From NCBI RefSeq assembly GCF_900109175.1, contig NZ_FNZE01000020.1:23936-87935 (forward strand): DNA of 64,000 nt, written 5' to 3'. The DNA comes from Pseudomonas linyingensis. Lineage in GTDB: Bacteria; Pseudomonadota; Gammaproteobacteria; Pseudomonadales; Pseudomonadaceae. A program made the position numbers and the translations under genes. Of this stretch, positions 36,804 to 45,672 are shown piece by piece. The first letter of the stretch is position 1. The number at the start of each line of letters is the position of its first letter. A model generated the notes under the pieces. That model saw only the letters and a program-made list of their open reading frames with translations. It had not been told where the DNA came from and did no database searches.

Positions 36804-38609
36804 TCAGCGCGCCGAAAGCCACGCCCGCCAGCCGCCGCAGGAGGTGATGTCCTCGGCACCTGCCAGGCCGTAGGCGTCGCAAATGAAGCCGGTCTCCCAG
36901 CGGCCGTCGGCCAGTTCCACCTTGCCCAGACCCAGCGGCGCCGGGATGCCGGTGAGGAAGGAACCCAGCTCGCGGCTCGGCAGTTCCCAGACTTCCACGG
37001 CGATGGCCGCGCCGCCCTCGGCGACGCGGAGCATGCCCGGGCGCAGCGGCGGGCCGCCGGCCAGGGCGTACAGCTTGTAGCTGGGGGTGCTGCGGGTGGC
37101 TTCGAGCAGGCGGCCGCCGCGTTGGCGCAGCTGCCAGTTGAGCGCCAGACCATCGAGGTGCGCGCCACACACCACCACGCGGACCATGTCGTGGCGCGCG
37201 GCGCTGGCCGGTGCTGGCCGATCCATGGCGCGGCCACCGGCCAGTGGCAGGGCATGCTGACGCTGCACGGCGTCGGCGAGGCCGAGCAGGTACTGGTCGG
37301 TGAAGGCGCGGCCGAACAGGGTGACGCCCCACGGCAGGCCGTTGTTCATCACCCCGGTCGGCACCGCCACGGCGGCGTAGTCCAAGAGGTTCATGAAGTT
37401 GGTGTAGTAGCCCAGCTCGGAGTTGCGCAGCACCGGTTCCGCGTGCAGCTCGGCGAGGGTCACCGGGCGGCCGATGGTCGGGGTGAGCACGCAGTCCAGG
37501 TCGGCCATGAGCCTGTCGCACACCGCCTTGAGCGCCTGCAGGCGGTACTGGGCGCGGAACGCCTCCACCGCCGTGGCGCTCGGCGCCTTGGCCAGCACGG
37601 CACGGATCACCGGCAGCACCGCCTCGGGATTCGCCTCCAGCAGCTCGCCGGCCACACTGTAGCGTTCGGCCACCCAGGGGCCCTCGTAGAGCAGGCGCGC
37701 GGCTTCAAGGAAGGGCGTGAAGTCGATTTCCACCGCCTCGCCGCCGAGGGCTTCCAGCTGGCGCACGGCGCTCGCGAACTGCAGCGGGCCTTCGGCGCAG
37801 CCGAAGAACTGCAGGTCCTGGGCACGCGGTACACCGAAGCGAAATGGGCGCGGCGCGCCGAAGGCGCTGGCGTCGTTCCACAGCGGATTGGCGCGGCTGT
37901 ACTCGTCGCGCGGGTCGAGCTTGGCGGTCAGCGCCAGCAGCGCACTGGCCTCGCGTGCCGTGGCGGTGAAGAAGGTCACGCAGTCCAGGGTGCGGCAGGC
38001 CGGCACCACCCCGGCGGTGGAGATCAGCCCCTTGCTGGCCTTGAGACCGACCAGGTTGTTCAGCGCCGCCGGCACCCGGCCGGAGCCTGCGGTATCGGTG
38101 CCGAGGGCGAAGCTGGCCACGCCCAGCGCCACCGCCAGCGACGAGCCGGAGCTGGAGCCGCCGGCCGGATAATCCGGGCGCACACTGTTGCGACACTCGC
38201 CGTAGGGCGAGCGGGTGCCGTTGAGGCCGGTGGCGAACTGGTCGAGGTTGGTCTTACCCAGCGGCACGGCGCCGAGGGCGAGCAGCTGCTCGACGATGGG
38301 CGCGCTTCTTTCAGGAGCGTAGGCGAAGGCCGGGCAGGCAGCGGTGGTCGGGATGCCGGCCAGGTCGATGTTGTCCTTGATGGCAAAGGGCACGCCGTAC
38401 AGCGGCAGCTCGCTCGGCGCCTTGCCATCCAGCGCGGCCAGGTAGGGTTCCAGCTCCTCGGTGCTGAGCAGGTGGATGAACAGGTTGAATTGCGGATTGA
38501 GCGCTGCGGCCTGGTCGCGCAGGGCGGCGATCAATTGGCGCGGGGTGGTGCGGCCGTCGAGATAGGCGGCGCGCAGGGCGTCGAGGCGCAGGTCGTGGGT
38601 ATGCTGCAT
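36804..38609 (-). CDS. atzF: Allophanate hydrolase
   Basis: This 601-residue amidase-signature enzyme hydrolyses allophanate to ammonia and CO2, the last step of the carboxylase pathway upstream. The Ser-cisSer-Lys core is in GVPFAIKDNID (Lys) and YPAGGSSSGSSLAVALG (serines), with GTDTAGSGRVPAA. A C-terminal domain follows after about residue 470 (VVVCGAHLDGLALNWQL, then SYKLYALAGGPPLRPGM). It is the last gene of the guanidine/urea-carboxylase operon, 153 bp after the carboxylase, a gap filled with REP palindromes. Confidence 0.94.
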   Translation of the reverse strand: MQHTHDLRLDALRAAYLDGRTTPRQLIAALRDQAAALNPQFNLFIHLLSTEELEPYLAALDGKAPSELPLYGVPFAIKDNIDLAGIPTTAACPAFAYAPERSAPIVEQLLALGAVPLGKTNLDQFATGLNGTRSPYGECRNSVRPDYPAGGSSSGSSLAVALGVASFALGTDTAGSGRVPAALNNLVGLKASKGLISTAGVVPACRTLDCVTFFTATAREASALLALTAKLDPRDEYSRANPLWNDASAFGAPRPFRFGVPRAQDLQFFGCAEGPLQFASAVRQLEALGGEAVEIDFTPFLEAARLLYEGPWVAERYSVAGELLEANPEAVLPVIRAVLAKAPSATAVEAFRAQYRLQALKAVCDRLMADLDCVLTPTIGRPVTLAELHAEPVLRNSELGYYTNFMNLLDYAAVAVPTGVMNNGLPWGVTLFGRAFTDQYLLGLADAVQRQHALPLAGGRAMDRPAPASAARHDMVRVVVCGAHLDGLALNWQLRQRGGRLLEATRSTPSYKLYALAGGPPLRPGMLRVAEGGAAIAVEVWELPSRELGSFLTGIPAPLGLGKVELADGRWETGFICDAYGLAGAEDITSCGGWRAWLSAR

Positions 38610-38642
38610 GGGTATTCCTCCGTTGCGGCGGCGGGGCGACTG

Positions 38643-38761
38643 GCCCTCACCCCCGGCCCCTCTCCCGCTGGCGGGAGAGGGGGGATTCGTGTTGGGCCTG
38701 ACACTTCAGGCTGGTTGCGGTCTGCTCCCTCTCCGCTCGGGGAGAGGGCTGGGTGAGGGGG
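38643..38761. repeat. Pair of inverted REP-type elements (BIME-like) between the carboxylase and atzF genes
   Basis: Two related palindromic elements face each other. The left is CCTCACCCCCGGCCCCTC plus a 12-bp stem (38657-38668 with 38671-38682). The right has an 8-bp stem CCCTCTCC/GGAGAGGG (38727-38748) followed by GGGTGAGGGGG. Such pairs are common intergenic repeats in Pseudomonas and can alter mRNA stability. Confidence 0.75.
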
Positions 38762-38762
38762 C

Positions 38763-41700
38763 TCAGGCCTCCTCGAGCACCACCACCCGCTGGCCGGCGC
38801 GCACCGGCGAGCCGGGCTGCACGCGCACCTCGCGGACCACGCCGTCGCGTGGGGCGATGAGCGGAATTTCCATCTTCATCGACTCGAGGATCACCAGCAC
38901 GTCGCCGACCTTGACCGTCTGGCCTTCCTCAACCTGCACCTGCCACAGGTTGCCGGCGATGTGGCTGTCAATGCCGTGCTGGCCGGCGCCGAGCGGGGCG
39001 TCCTCGCCGAGATCCGGGCCGACTTCCTCGCACTCGAAGTGCGCCTGGCCGGATGCAATCCAGCGCTGGCGCTCGGCGTCGAAGGCGGCGCGCTGCTGGC
39101 TGCGGAAGGCGGCGATGCCCTCGGCCTCCTCGTTGAGGAAGGCCTGGTAGTCGGCCAGCGCCAGCTCGCAGTCCTCGATGCGCAGATCGAAACGGCCGAG
39201 CGGGAAGTCGCGGCGGATCCGCAGCAACTCGTCGGCGGATACCGGGTAGAAGCGGATCTGGTCGAAGAAGCGCAGCAGCCACGGCTTGCCGCGGAAGGCC
39301 TCGACCTCTCGGTAGCGGTTCCACATCTGCAGGGTGCGACCGACGAACTGGTAGCCGCCGGGCCCTTCCATGCCGTACACGCACATGTAGGCGCCGCCGA
39401 TGCCCACCGAGTTCTCGGCGGTCCAGGTGCGCGCCGGGTTGTACTTGGTGGTCACCAGGCGGTGGCGCGGGTCGAGCGGGGTGGCTACCGGCGCACCGAG
39501 GTAGACGTCGCCGAGGCCCATCACCAGGTAGCTGGCGTCGAAGACGGTCCTGTAGACCTCGTCGAGGTTGGGCAGGTCGTTGATCCGGCGGATGAACTCC
39601 AGGTTGCTCGGGCACCAGGGCGCGTCCTTGCGCACCGTGGTCATGTACTTGTCGATGGCCAGTTGGCAGGCCGGGTCGTCCCAGGACAGCGGCAGGTGGA
39701 CGATGCGCGACGGCACCTTGAGATCCTGCGCGGCGCACACCGCGTCCCACAGGCCGGCGACCGTCTCCAGCAGGCGGGCCAGCGGCAGGGTTTCCGGCTG
39801 GTAGTGCACCTGCAGCGAACGGATGCCGGGGGTCAGGTCGATGACGCCGTCAAGCGCGGCGGCTTCCAGCGCCTGCATCAGCGCATGGCCGCGGAAGCGC
39901 AGCACCAGATCCAGCTCCGGCGCGCCGATCTCCAGCAGCAGGTGGGTGTCGCCGGACAGGCGGGCGACCAGGCGGGTGTCGTCGGCGCCGATGTCGAGGA
40001 CGATGGGCGTCGTAGGGGCGAATTCATTCGCCGCTTTTGCCGCCCGCGCATAGGCGAATGAATTCGCCCCGACTTCTTCGCGGCGGGCCCAGGCCAGCGC
40101 GCGGGCGGTCTCGATGCTCACCGGCACGAAGCGCACCTTGTCGCCGGCCTTGAGCTGGCCGAGCTGCCAGAGGTCGGCCTCGATCACCGTCACCGGGCAG
40201 ACGAAGCCGCCCAGGCTCGGGCCGTCCGGGCCGAGGATCACCGGCATGTCGCCGGTGAAGTCCACGGCACCGATGGCATACGGGTTGTCGTGGATGTTCG
40301 ACGGATGCAGGCCGGCCTCGCCGCCGCTGTCGCGCACCCATTCCGGCTTGGGGCCGATCAGGCGCACGCCGGTGCGGCTGGAGTTGAAGTGCACTTCCCA
40401 ATCGGTGGCGAGGAAGGTGTCGATGTAGGCCGGGGTGAAGTACTCCGGCGCGCCGTGGGGGCCGTAGATCACGCGGATCTGCCGCACGCCCGGCAGCTCG
40501 TCGCACAGTTCGGCCGCCAGCGTGGCGCCGGCGGCGGAATCGGCCAGTGGCGCCAGGTGCAGGACGTCGCCGGCGCGCAGGGCGCGGCCGCCGTGGCCGC
40601 CGAACTGGCCGAGGGTGAAGGTGCTCTTGCTGCCCAGATAGTCCGGCAACTGCAGGCCGCCGCGCACGGTCAGATACGCGCGCGCTCCGCTGCCTTGAAT
40701 GGTGCCGAGGCTCAGGGTGCTGCCGGCCTTTACCAGCAGCGCGGTATGCAGCGGCTGCTCGATGCCGTCGAGCTGCACCGGAGTGGCCGCGCCGGTCACC
40801 GCCACCACCGCGTCGGTATTGAAGCGCAGGGTCGGCCCGCTCATGGTGATTTCCAGGCCGGCGGCGCCTTCCTCATTACCCAGCAGGCGGTTGCCCAGGC
40901 GCAGGGCGCGGTCGTCCATCGGCCCGGACGGCGGCACGCCGACCGCCCAGTAGCCGAGGCGGCCGGGGTAGTCCTGTACCGTGGTCTGGGTGCCGGCACC
41001 GAGCACCTCGAGGGTGGTGGCCCGGTAGGCGAGATTTTCCAGGCAGCGGGTCCACGGCGAGCCGCTGGCGAAGGGCGCATCCGCGAGGATCTGGCGCAGG
41101 TAGTCGCGGTTGGATTCCACGCCGTACAGCACACTGTCCGCCAGCGCCCGGTCCAGCTCGGCGCGGGCCAGATCACGGTCCGGCGCCCAGGCGATCAGCT
41201 TGGCGATCATCGGGTCGAAGTAGGGCGGGATCTCGCAGCCGGCCTCGACCCAGGTGTCGATGCGCAGGGCCTTGCCGTCGGCTTCGGGGAAGGCCACGGC
41301 GGTGAGCAGGCCGGGACTGGGCTGGAAGTCGCGGCCCGGGTCCTCGGCATACAGGCGTGCCTGGATCGCGTGGCCGCTGGGCGCGAGGCCCTTGGCCAGC
41401 TCGGCCAGCGGCGGCAGATCGCCGGCGGCCAGCTCGATCATCCAGCGCACCAGGTCGACGCCCCACACCTGCTCGGTGACGCCGTGCTCGACCTGCAGGC
41501 GGGTGTTCACTTCGAGGAAGTAGAAGCGCTGGGCCTCGCTGTCGTAGACGAACTCCACGGTGCCGGCGCTGCGGTAGTTCACCGCCCTGGCCAGCTTGAT
41601 CGCCGCCGCGCAGAGTTCCTCGGCCATGCCGGCCGGCAGGTTGGGCGCCGGAGTCTCCTCCAGCACCTTCTGGTTGCGCCGCTGCACCGAGCAGTCGCGC

Positions 41701-42374
41701 ACGCCGAGGGCCAGCACTTCGCCACGGCCGTCGCCGAACACCTGCACTTCCAGGTGGCGGGCGCGCTCGATGTACTTCTCGATGAACACGCCCGAATCGC
41801 TGAAGTTGTTCTGCCCCAGGCGCTTGACCGCCTCGAAGGCCTCGCTCAATTCCGCCGCGCTGCGGCACACGCGCATGCCGATGCCGCCGCCGCCGGCGGT
41901 GCTCTTCAGCATCACCGGGTAGCCGACCTGCTCGCCGGCCGCCAGTGCCGCATCGAGGTTTTCCAGCAGCTCGGTGCCTTCCAGCATCGGCACGCCATGC
42001 TGCTTGGCCAGCGCGCGTGCGGTGTGCTTGAGGCCGAACACGCGCAACTGCTCCGGGGTCGGGCCGACGAAGGCGATGCCGGCGGCCTCGCAGGCCTCGG
42101 CGAACGCCGCGTTCTCGGAGAGGAAGCCGTAGCCGGGGTGGATGGCCTGGGCGCCGCTCTTTCGGGCGACTTCGAGGATCTTGTCCACTACCAGATAGGT
42201 GGAAGAGGCCGGGCCTTCGCCGAGGCTGAACGACTCGTCGGCCTGCTGCAGGTGCAGGCTGGCGGCGTCGGCCTCGGAGTAGACGGCTACACCCTTCACA
42301 TCGAGGGTGCGCAGGGTACGCAGGATGCGGCAGGCGATGGCGCCGCGGTTGGCGATCAGGAGTTTTTCAAACAT
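38763..42374 (-). CDS. uca: Biotin-dependent guanidine/urea carboxylase
   Basis: This 1203-residue enzyme carboxylates guanidine or urea using biotin and ATP. An N-terminal biotin carboxylase (MFEKLLIANRGAIACRI, residues 1-450) is followed by two carboxyltransferase halves of KipA/KipI type (about 470-765 and 795-1070). A C-terminal biotin carrier domain has ILESMKMEIP, with the biotinylated Lys at about 1167. Between the carboxyltransferase halves, residues about 768-788 are encoded by a REP-like palindrome. The guanidine-I riboswitch ahead of the operon suggests guanidine rather than urea as main substrate. ATG 42374 was chosen by family N-terminus, although its ribosome site is weak. Confidence 0.9.
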   Translation of the reverse strand: MFEKLLIANRGAIACRILRTLRTLDVKGVAVYSEADAASLHLQQADESFSLGEGPASSTYLVVDKILEVARKSGAQAIHPGYGFLSENAAFAEACEAAGIAFVGPTPEQLRVFGLKHTARALAKQHGVPMLEGTELLENLDAALAAGEQVGYPVMLKSTAGGGGIGMRVCRSAAELSEAFEAVKRLGQNNFSDSGVFIEKYIERARHLEVQVFGDGRGEVLALGVRDCSVQRRNQKVLEETPAPNLPAGMAEELCAAAIKLARAVNYRSAGTVEFVYDSEAQRFYFLEVNTRLQVEHGVTEQVWGVDLVRWMIELAAGDLPPLAELAKGLAPSGHAIQARLYAEDPGRDFQPSPGLLTAVAFPEADGKALRIDTWVEAGCEIPPYFDPMIAKLIAWAPDRDLARAELDRALADSVLYGVESNRDYLRQILADAPFASGSPWTRCLENLAYRATTLEVLGAGTQTTVQDYPGRLGYWAVGVPPSGPMDDRALRLGNRLLGNEEGAAGLEITMSGPTLRFNTDAVVAVTGAATPVQLDGIEQPLHTALLVKAGSTLSLGTIQGSGARAYLTVRGGLQLPDYLGSKSTFTLGQFGGHGGRALRAGDVLHLAPLADSAAGATLAAELCDELPGVRQIRVIYGPHGAPEYFTPAYIDTFLATDWEVHFNSSRTGVRLIGPKPEWVRDSGGEAGLHPSNIHDNPYAIGAVDFTGDMPVILGPDGPSLGGFVCPVTVIEADLWQLGQLKAGDKVRFVPVSIETARALAWARREEVGANSFAYARAAKAANEFAPTTPIVLDIGADDTRLVARLSGDTHLLLEIGAPELDLVLRFRGHALMQALEAAALDGVIDLTPGIRSLQVHYQPETLPLARLLETVAGLWDAVCAAQDLKVPSRIVHLPLSWDDPACQLAIDKYMTTVRKDAPWCPSNLEFIRRINDLPNLDEVYRTVFDASYLVMGLGDVYLGAPVATPLDPRHRLVTTKYNPARTWTAENSVGIGGAYMCVYGMEGPGGYQFVGRTLQMWNRYREVEAFRGKPWLLRFFDQIRFYPVSADELLRIRRDFPLGRFDLRIEDCELALADYQAFLNEEAEGIAAFRSQQRAAFDAERQRWIASGQAHFECEEVGPDLGEDAPLGAGQHGIDSHIAGNLWQVQVEEGQTVKVGDVLVILESMKMEIPLIAPRDGVVREVRVQPGSPVRAGQRVVVLEEA
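40012..40072. repeat. REP-like 18-bp inverted repeat inside the carboxylase coding sequence
   Basis: GGGGCGAATTCATTCGCC (40015-40032) and its exact complement (40053-40070) flank a 20-nt spacer, with GTA/GAC-like ends. It is in frame and encodes the linker between the two carboxyltransferase halves. The core resembles intergenic Pseudomonas REPs and the element at 26259. Confidence 0.8.
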
Positions 42375-42608
42375 GGAGGAGGCCACCATGCAGTGGCGGG
42401 TCGTCCCGCCGGAAATCTTCTGCACCACGGTCGTCCGTGGTTGGAGGCTCGGTGCGAGCTGGTATGGGTGCGTGCCCGGTTCGGCACGGTGCTGTTTGCA
42501 GAGCAATTAGCGGGCCAGTCGCGGTATTGCTGGCCTGCGACGCTATCCCGGCGGGATGGCCGCCCTACGAGCGTGCATTGCCGAAAAGCTGCACTGCCGT
42601 GGGGCGTT
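42375..42608. other. Gene-free spacer upstream of the carboxylase
   Basis: These 234 bp hold a GGCCAG/CTGGCC inverted repeat (42513-42535). GC-rich sequence resembling a decayed repeat (GATGGCCGCCCTACGAG) follows. No gene was seen. Confidence 0.35.
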
Positions 42609-43244
42609 TCAGTCCCATACCAGCACCTCCGCCGGGGTCGGGTTCCAGCCGTTGCACGGGTTGTTGAGCTGCGGACAGTTGGAGATCAGCACGATCACGT
42701 CCATAAGCGCCTTCAGCTCGACGTACTTGCCCGGCGCGGAGATGCCGTCGGCGAAGGTCAGGCCGCCCTCGGGAGTGACCGGCACGTTCATGAAGAAGTT
42801 GATGTTGGCGCCGATGTCGCGCTTCTCCAGGCGGCCGTCGGTGAGGCTGGCGCGCAGGAAGTTGTCGCGGCAGCTGTGCATGTAGCGCTTGTCCAGCGCG
42901 TATCTGACCGTGTTGCTCTCCTGGGCGCAGGCGCCGCCGAGGGTGTCGTGGCGGCCGCAGGTGTCGGCGACGATGGTCAGCAGCGGGTTGCCGAGGTTGG
43001 AATACAGCACGCTGCCGGTGGTCAGGTAGACGTTGTTCTGCCGGCGCAGGGTGCGCTGCGGGTCGAAGCGCTCGCGCGGGTTTTTCGCGCTGAAGAACAG
43101 GGTGTCGACCGCCTGGTTGCCTTCCAGGTCGAGCAGGCGCACGGTCTGCCCGGCCTTCACTTCGCACAGGAACGGCTCGCCGGCCGGGATGGTGTGGCGG
43201 TACACGGCGGATTCGGGATGCAGGGGGCTTTCGATCAGGGACAT
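42609..43244 (-). CDS. Carboxyguanidine deiminase subunit (urea carboxylase-associated protein, DUF1989)
   Basis: This 211-residue protein of the DUF1989 family ([25 protein letters not shown]...) has [41 protein letters not shown] and [21 protein letters not shown] with conserved Cys/His residues. In the described guanidine pathway, two such proteins form the deiminase that turns carboxyguanidine into allophanate. It lies 10 bp after its larger partner and 234 bp before the carboxylase. ATG 43244 has GAGGTCC upstream. The frame to 43457 is a shadow. Confidence 0.85.
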   Translation of the reverse strand: MSLIESPLHPESAVYRHTIPAGEPFLCEVKAGQTVRLLDLEGNQAVDTLFFSAKNPRERFDPQRTLRRQNNVYLTTGSVLYSNLGNPLLTIVADTCGRHDTLGGACAQESNTVRYALDKRYMHSCRDNFLRASLTDGRLEKRDIGANINFFMNVPVTPEGGLTFADGISAPGKYVELKALMDVIVLISNCPQLNNPCNGWNPTPAEVLVWD

Positions 43245-43254
43245 GGGCCGGACC

Positions 43255-43983
43255 TCAGATATACAGGCGTTCGGTGTTGTGGAAGCCGCGGCCGTTTTCC
43301 GGACGCGAGGTGCGGCACAGCACGCTGATGCCGTCGCTGTCGACCTTGTGCCAGGTGAGTTGCACCGGCTTGGGCGAGTAGACCGGGTTGGGGTCCTGCG
43401 GGTGCTGCAGGGCGGTGAGCACCACCAGGGTATCCATCGGCGCGTACAGCTCGACATAGTCGCCGGCGCGCGAGTTGCCGGGCTCGAAGCGGAAGGCGCC
43501 GCCTTCGTCCACCGTGACCTTGCTGAACAAGTTGAGGGTCATCAGCAGGTCCTGCAGGTTGAGGTTCCACTTGCCCATCTCGACCAGCAGGTTGTCTGTG
43601 CCGTTGCGGAAGAAGCCGTTGCGCAGCTCCTGGTAGCGACCGGCGCCATACTTCTCGCGCACTTCCTCGGCATTCAGCACGCCGCCGAAGCTGTCGTGCC
43701 AGCCGCAGGTGTCGGCGGTGATCGCCGCGAGCACGCGGCCCATGTCGGAGTACAGGCAGTGGCCGGCGGTTAGCTTGGCGGTGTGCTGGCACTTCAAGGT
43801 GTCCGGCAGGTTGAGGCGCTCGCTCTTTTCAAAGGCATTGAGCAGCAGCAGGCTGACGTTGGCACCGCCTTCGAGGTCGGTGATGCGCAGCAGCTGGCCG
43901 CGCTTGAGCACGAAGGAGGTGTGGCCGCCGCCGGGGACGAGTTCCTCGTACAGGGTCGGGCGCAGGGTCAGGGATGCGGTCAT
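43255..43983 (-). CDS. Carboxyguanidine deiminase subunit (urea carboxylase-associated protein, DUF1989), larger paralog
   Basis: This 242-residue DUF1989 protein has [40 protein letters not shown] and [22 protein letters not shown]. The conserved TCGxHD motif is shared with the smaller partner, consistent with a metal-binding heteromer. The ATG at 43983 follows AGAGGAG. The tight spacing of both genes suggests that they assemble together. Before the guanidine pathway was described, these were annotated only as urea carboxylase-associated proteins. Confidence 0.85.
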   Translation of the reverse strand: MTASLTLRPTLYEELVPGGGHTSFVLKRGQLLRITDLEGGANVSLLLLNAFEKSERLNLPDTLKCQHTAKLTAGHCLYSDMGRVLAAITADTCGWHDSFGGVLNAEEVREKYGAGRYQELRNGFFRNGTDNLLVEMGKWNLNLQDLLMTLNLFSKVTVDEGGAFRFEPGNSRAGDYVELYAPMDTLVVLTALQHPQDPNPVYSPKPVQLTWHKVDSDGISVLCRTSRPENGRGFHNTERLYI

Positions 43984-43995
43984 GGGGGTACTCCT

Positions 43996-44787
43996 CTAGA
44001 GCGCGGATTGCAGGCCGGCGCCGATATGCGCGGGCAGGGCGTCGACGGCGGCGCGCGCGGCGCGGCGGTCGCTGTTCAGGGGGATGTCGTAGGTCACCCG
44101 CGCGCCGTAGGCGTTGGGCGCGTGCGGGTCGACGCGTACCTTGTCGAATACCAGCAGGCGCGTGCCGAGGCTGAAGCCCTCGGACAGGTCGTGGGTGACC
44201 ATGAACACGGTCAGGTTGGTCTCGCGCCACAGCTCCAGCAGCAGAGCGTGCATGTCCTTGCGGATGCCCGGGTCGAGGGCGCCGAACGGCTCGTCAAGCA
44301 GCAGCACGCGCGGCTTCATCACCAGCGCCTGGGCGATGGCCAGGCGCTGCTGCATGCCGCCGGACAGCTGGGTGGCGTACTTGTCCAGCGCATGACCGAG
44401 GCCGACCCGCTTGAGGGTTTCGGCGGCCTGTTCGCGGGCCTCGCGCTTGGCAGAGCCGAACAGGCGTCCAAGCAACGGCGTGCGCGGCAGTTCCAGGCCG
44501 AGGGCGACGTTGTCGAGCACCGACAGATGCGGGAACACCGAGTAGCGCTGGAACACGATGCCGCGGCTGGCGTCCGGCTCGCCGGCCAGCGGCTGACCGT
44601 CGAGGAGGATCTCGCCGCGGCTGGGGCGCTCCTGGCCGAGCAGCAGGCGCAGGAAGGTCGACTTGCCGCAGCCGGAGGCGCCGACCAGGGTGCAGAACTC
44701 GCCTTCCCGGATGTTCAGGTTCAGGCGCTCCAGAACGACTTGATCGCCGTATTCCTGCCAGATGTTTTTCACGCTGATGAAACTCAT
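43996..44787 (-). CDS. ABC transporter ATP-binding protein (nitrate/taurine type), probable guanidine import
   Basis: This 263-residue ATPase has Walker A GASGCGKST, the Q-loop FQRYSVFPHL, signature LSGGMQQRLAIAQAL, Walker B LLLDEPFGALD and the H-loop MVTHDLSEG. It belongs to the SsuB/TauB/NrtD branch. It is coupled to the permease (ATGA overlap at 44784-44787) and followed by the deiminase genes. Substrate is inferred from the riboswitch and the catabolic genes, not from its own sequence. Confidence 0.9.
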   Translation of the reverse strand: MSFISVKNIWQEYGDQVVLERLNLNIREGEFCTLVGASGCGKSTFLRLLLGQERPSRGEILLDGQPLAGEPDASRGIVFQRYSVFPHLSVLDNVALGLELPRTPLLGRLFGSAKREAREQAAETLKRVGLGHALDKYATQLSGGMQQRLAIAQALVMKPRVLLLDEPFGALDPGIRKDMHALLLELWRETNLTVFMVTHDLSEGFSLGTRLLVFDKVRVDPHAPNAYGARVTYDIPLNSDRRAARAAVDALPAHIGAGLQSAL

Positions 44788-45599
44788 GCCTTGGCTCCTT
44801 CGTACCAGGGGAAGGCCAGCCGGGTGAGCTGGCGCAGGCCGAGATCCATCAGCCAGGCGAGCAGGGTGATCCACAGCACGTAGGGCAGGATCACGTCCAT
44901 CGCCATGTAGCGGCGCACCAGGAAGATGCGGTAGCCGAGGCCGTCGGTGGCGGCGATGGCCTCGGCGGCGATCAGGAACAGCCAGGCCGAGCCGAGCACC
45001 AGGCGCAGGGCGATCAGCAGGCGCGGCAGCAACTGCGGCAGCACCACGCGCAGGATCAGCGTCCAGGTGTTGGCGCCGAGGGTCTGCGCCTTGATCAGCA
45101 GCTCGACCGGGATTTCGCGGGCGCGCTGCTCAAGGTCGCGGGCCAAGACGGGAGTGATGCCGAGGACGATCAGCATCACCTTGGCCAGCTCGCCGAGGCC
45201 GAAGACGATGAACAGGATCGGCAGGATCGCCAGCGGTGGCACCATCGACAGCACGGTGAGCAGCGGCGACAGCGGCGCGCCCAGCAGCGGCAGGCTGCCG
45301 GCGGCGATGCCCAAGCCCAGGCCGACCAGCGCGGCGATGCCGATGCCCATGCCCAGACGGGCGAGGCTGGCGCCGGTGTCCTTCCAGAACAGGTAGTCGC
45401 CGCTGCGCTTGTCCGGGGTGAAGGCCAGGCGGTCGACGGCGGCGACCATCTGCGTGGCGCTGGGCAGCAGCTTGTCGTTGGGATTGTCGGCCAGCCGCGC
45501 CGCCGAGCCGCTGAAGTAGGCGAACAGCAGCAGGGCGAAGGGCAGCAGCACCAGCAGCGGGCGGCCGGCACGGTCCGGGTGACGGTTGATCAGGCGCAT
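44784..45599 (-). CDS. ABC transporter permease (SsuC/NrtB type)
   Basis: This 271-residue inner-membrane permease has about six helices. The binding-protein-dependent loop is recognisable as ELLIKAQTLGANTWTLILRVVLPQLLPRLLIALR. The N-terminal helix (PLLVLLPFALLLFAYFSG) precedes a periplasmic stretch of about 45 residues. It forms the channel with the ATPase at 43996 and is fed by the binding protein at 45673. A 73-bp gap with a REP palindrome separates it from the latter. Confidence 0.9.
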   Translation of the reverse strand: MRLINRHPDRAGRPLLVLLPFALLLFAYFSGSAARLADNPNDKLLPSATQMVAAVDRLAFTPDKRSGDYLFWKDTGASLARLGMGIGIAALVGLGLGIAAGSLPLLGAPLSPLLTVLSMVPPLAILPILFIVFGLGELAKVMLIVLGITPVLARDLEQRAREIPVELLIKAQTLGANTWTLILRVVLPQLLPRLLIALRLVLGSAWLFLIAAEAIAATDGLGYRIFLVRRYMAMDVILPYVLWITLLAWLMDLGLRQLTRLAFPWYEGAKA

Positions 45600-45624
45600 G
45601 GGAGTTTCTCTCTTGGCAGATTGC

Positions 45625-45666
45625 CCTCTCCCCCAGCCCCTCTCCCGCAGACGGGAGAGGGGAGGG
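45625..45666. repeat. REP-type palindrome between the binding-protein and permease genes
   Basis: CCCCTCTCCCG and CGGGAGAGGGG form an 11-bp stem (45637-45647 with 45652-45662). The sequence is closely related to the pair at 38643. It may stabilise the binding-protein end of the mRNA. Confidence 0.75.
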
Positions 45667-45672
45667 AAGCCG

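Noticed and set aside
40290..43328. 1012-codon plus-strand open frame
   Set aside because: It lies antisense to the carboxylase and a deiminase subunit. Those have conserved motifs and ribosome sites, while this frame has neither.
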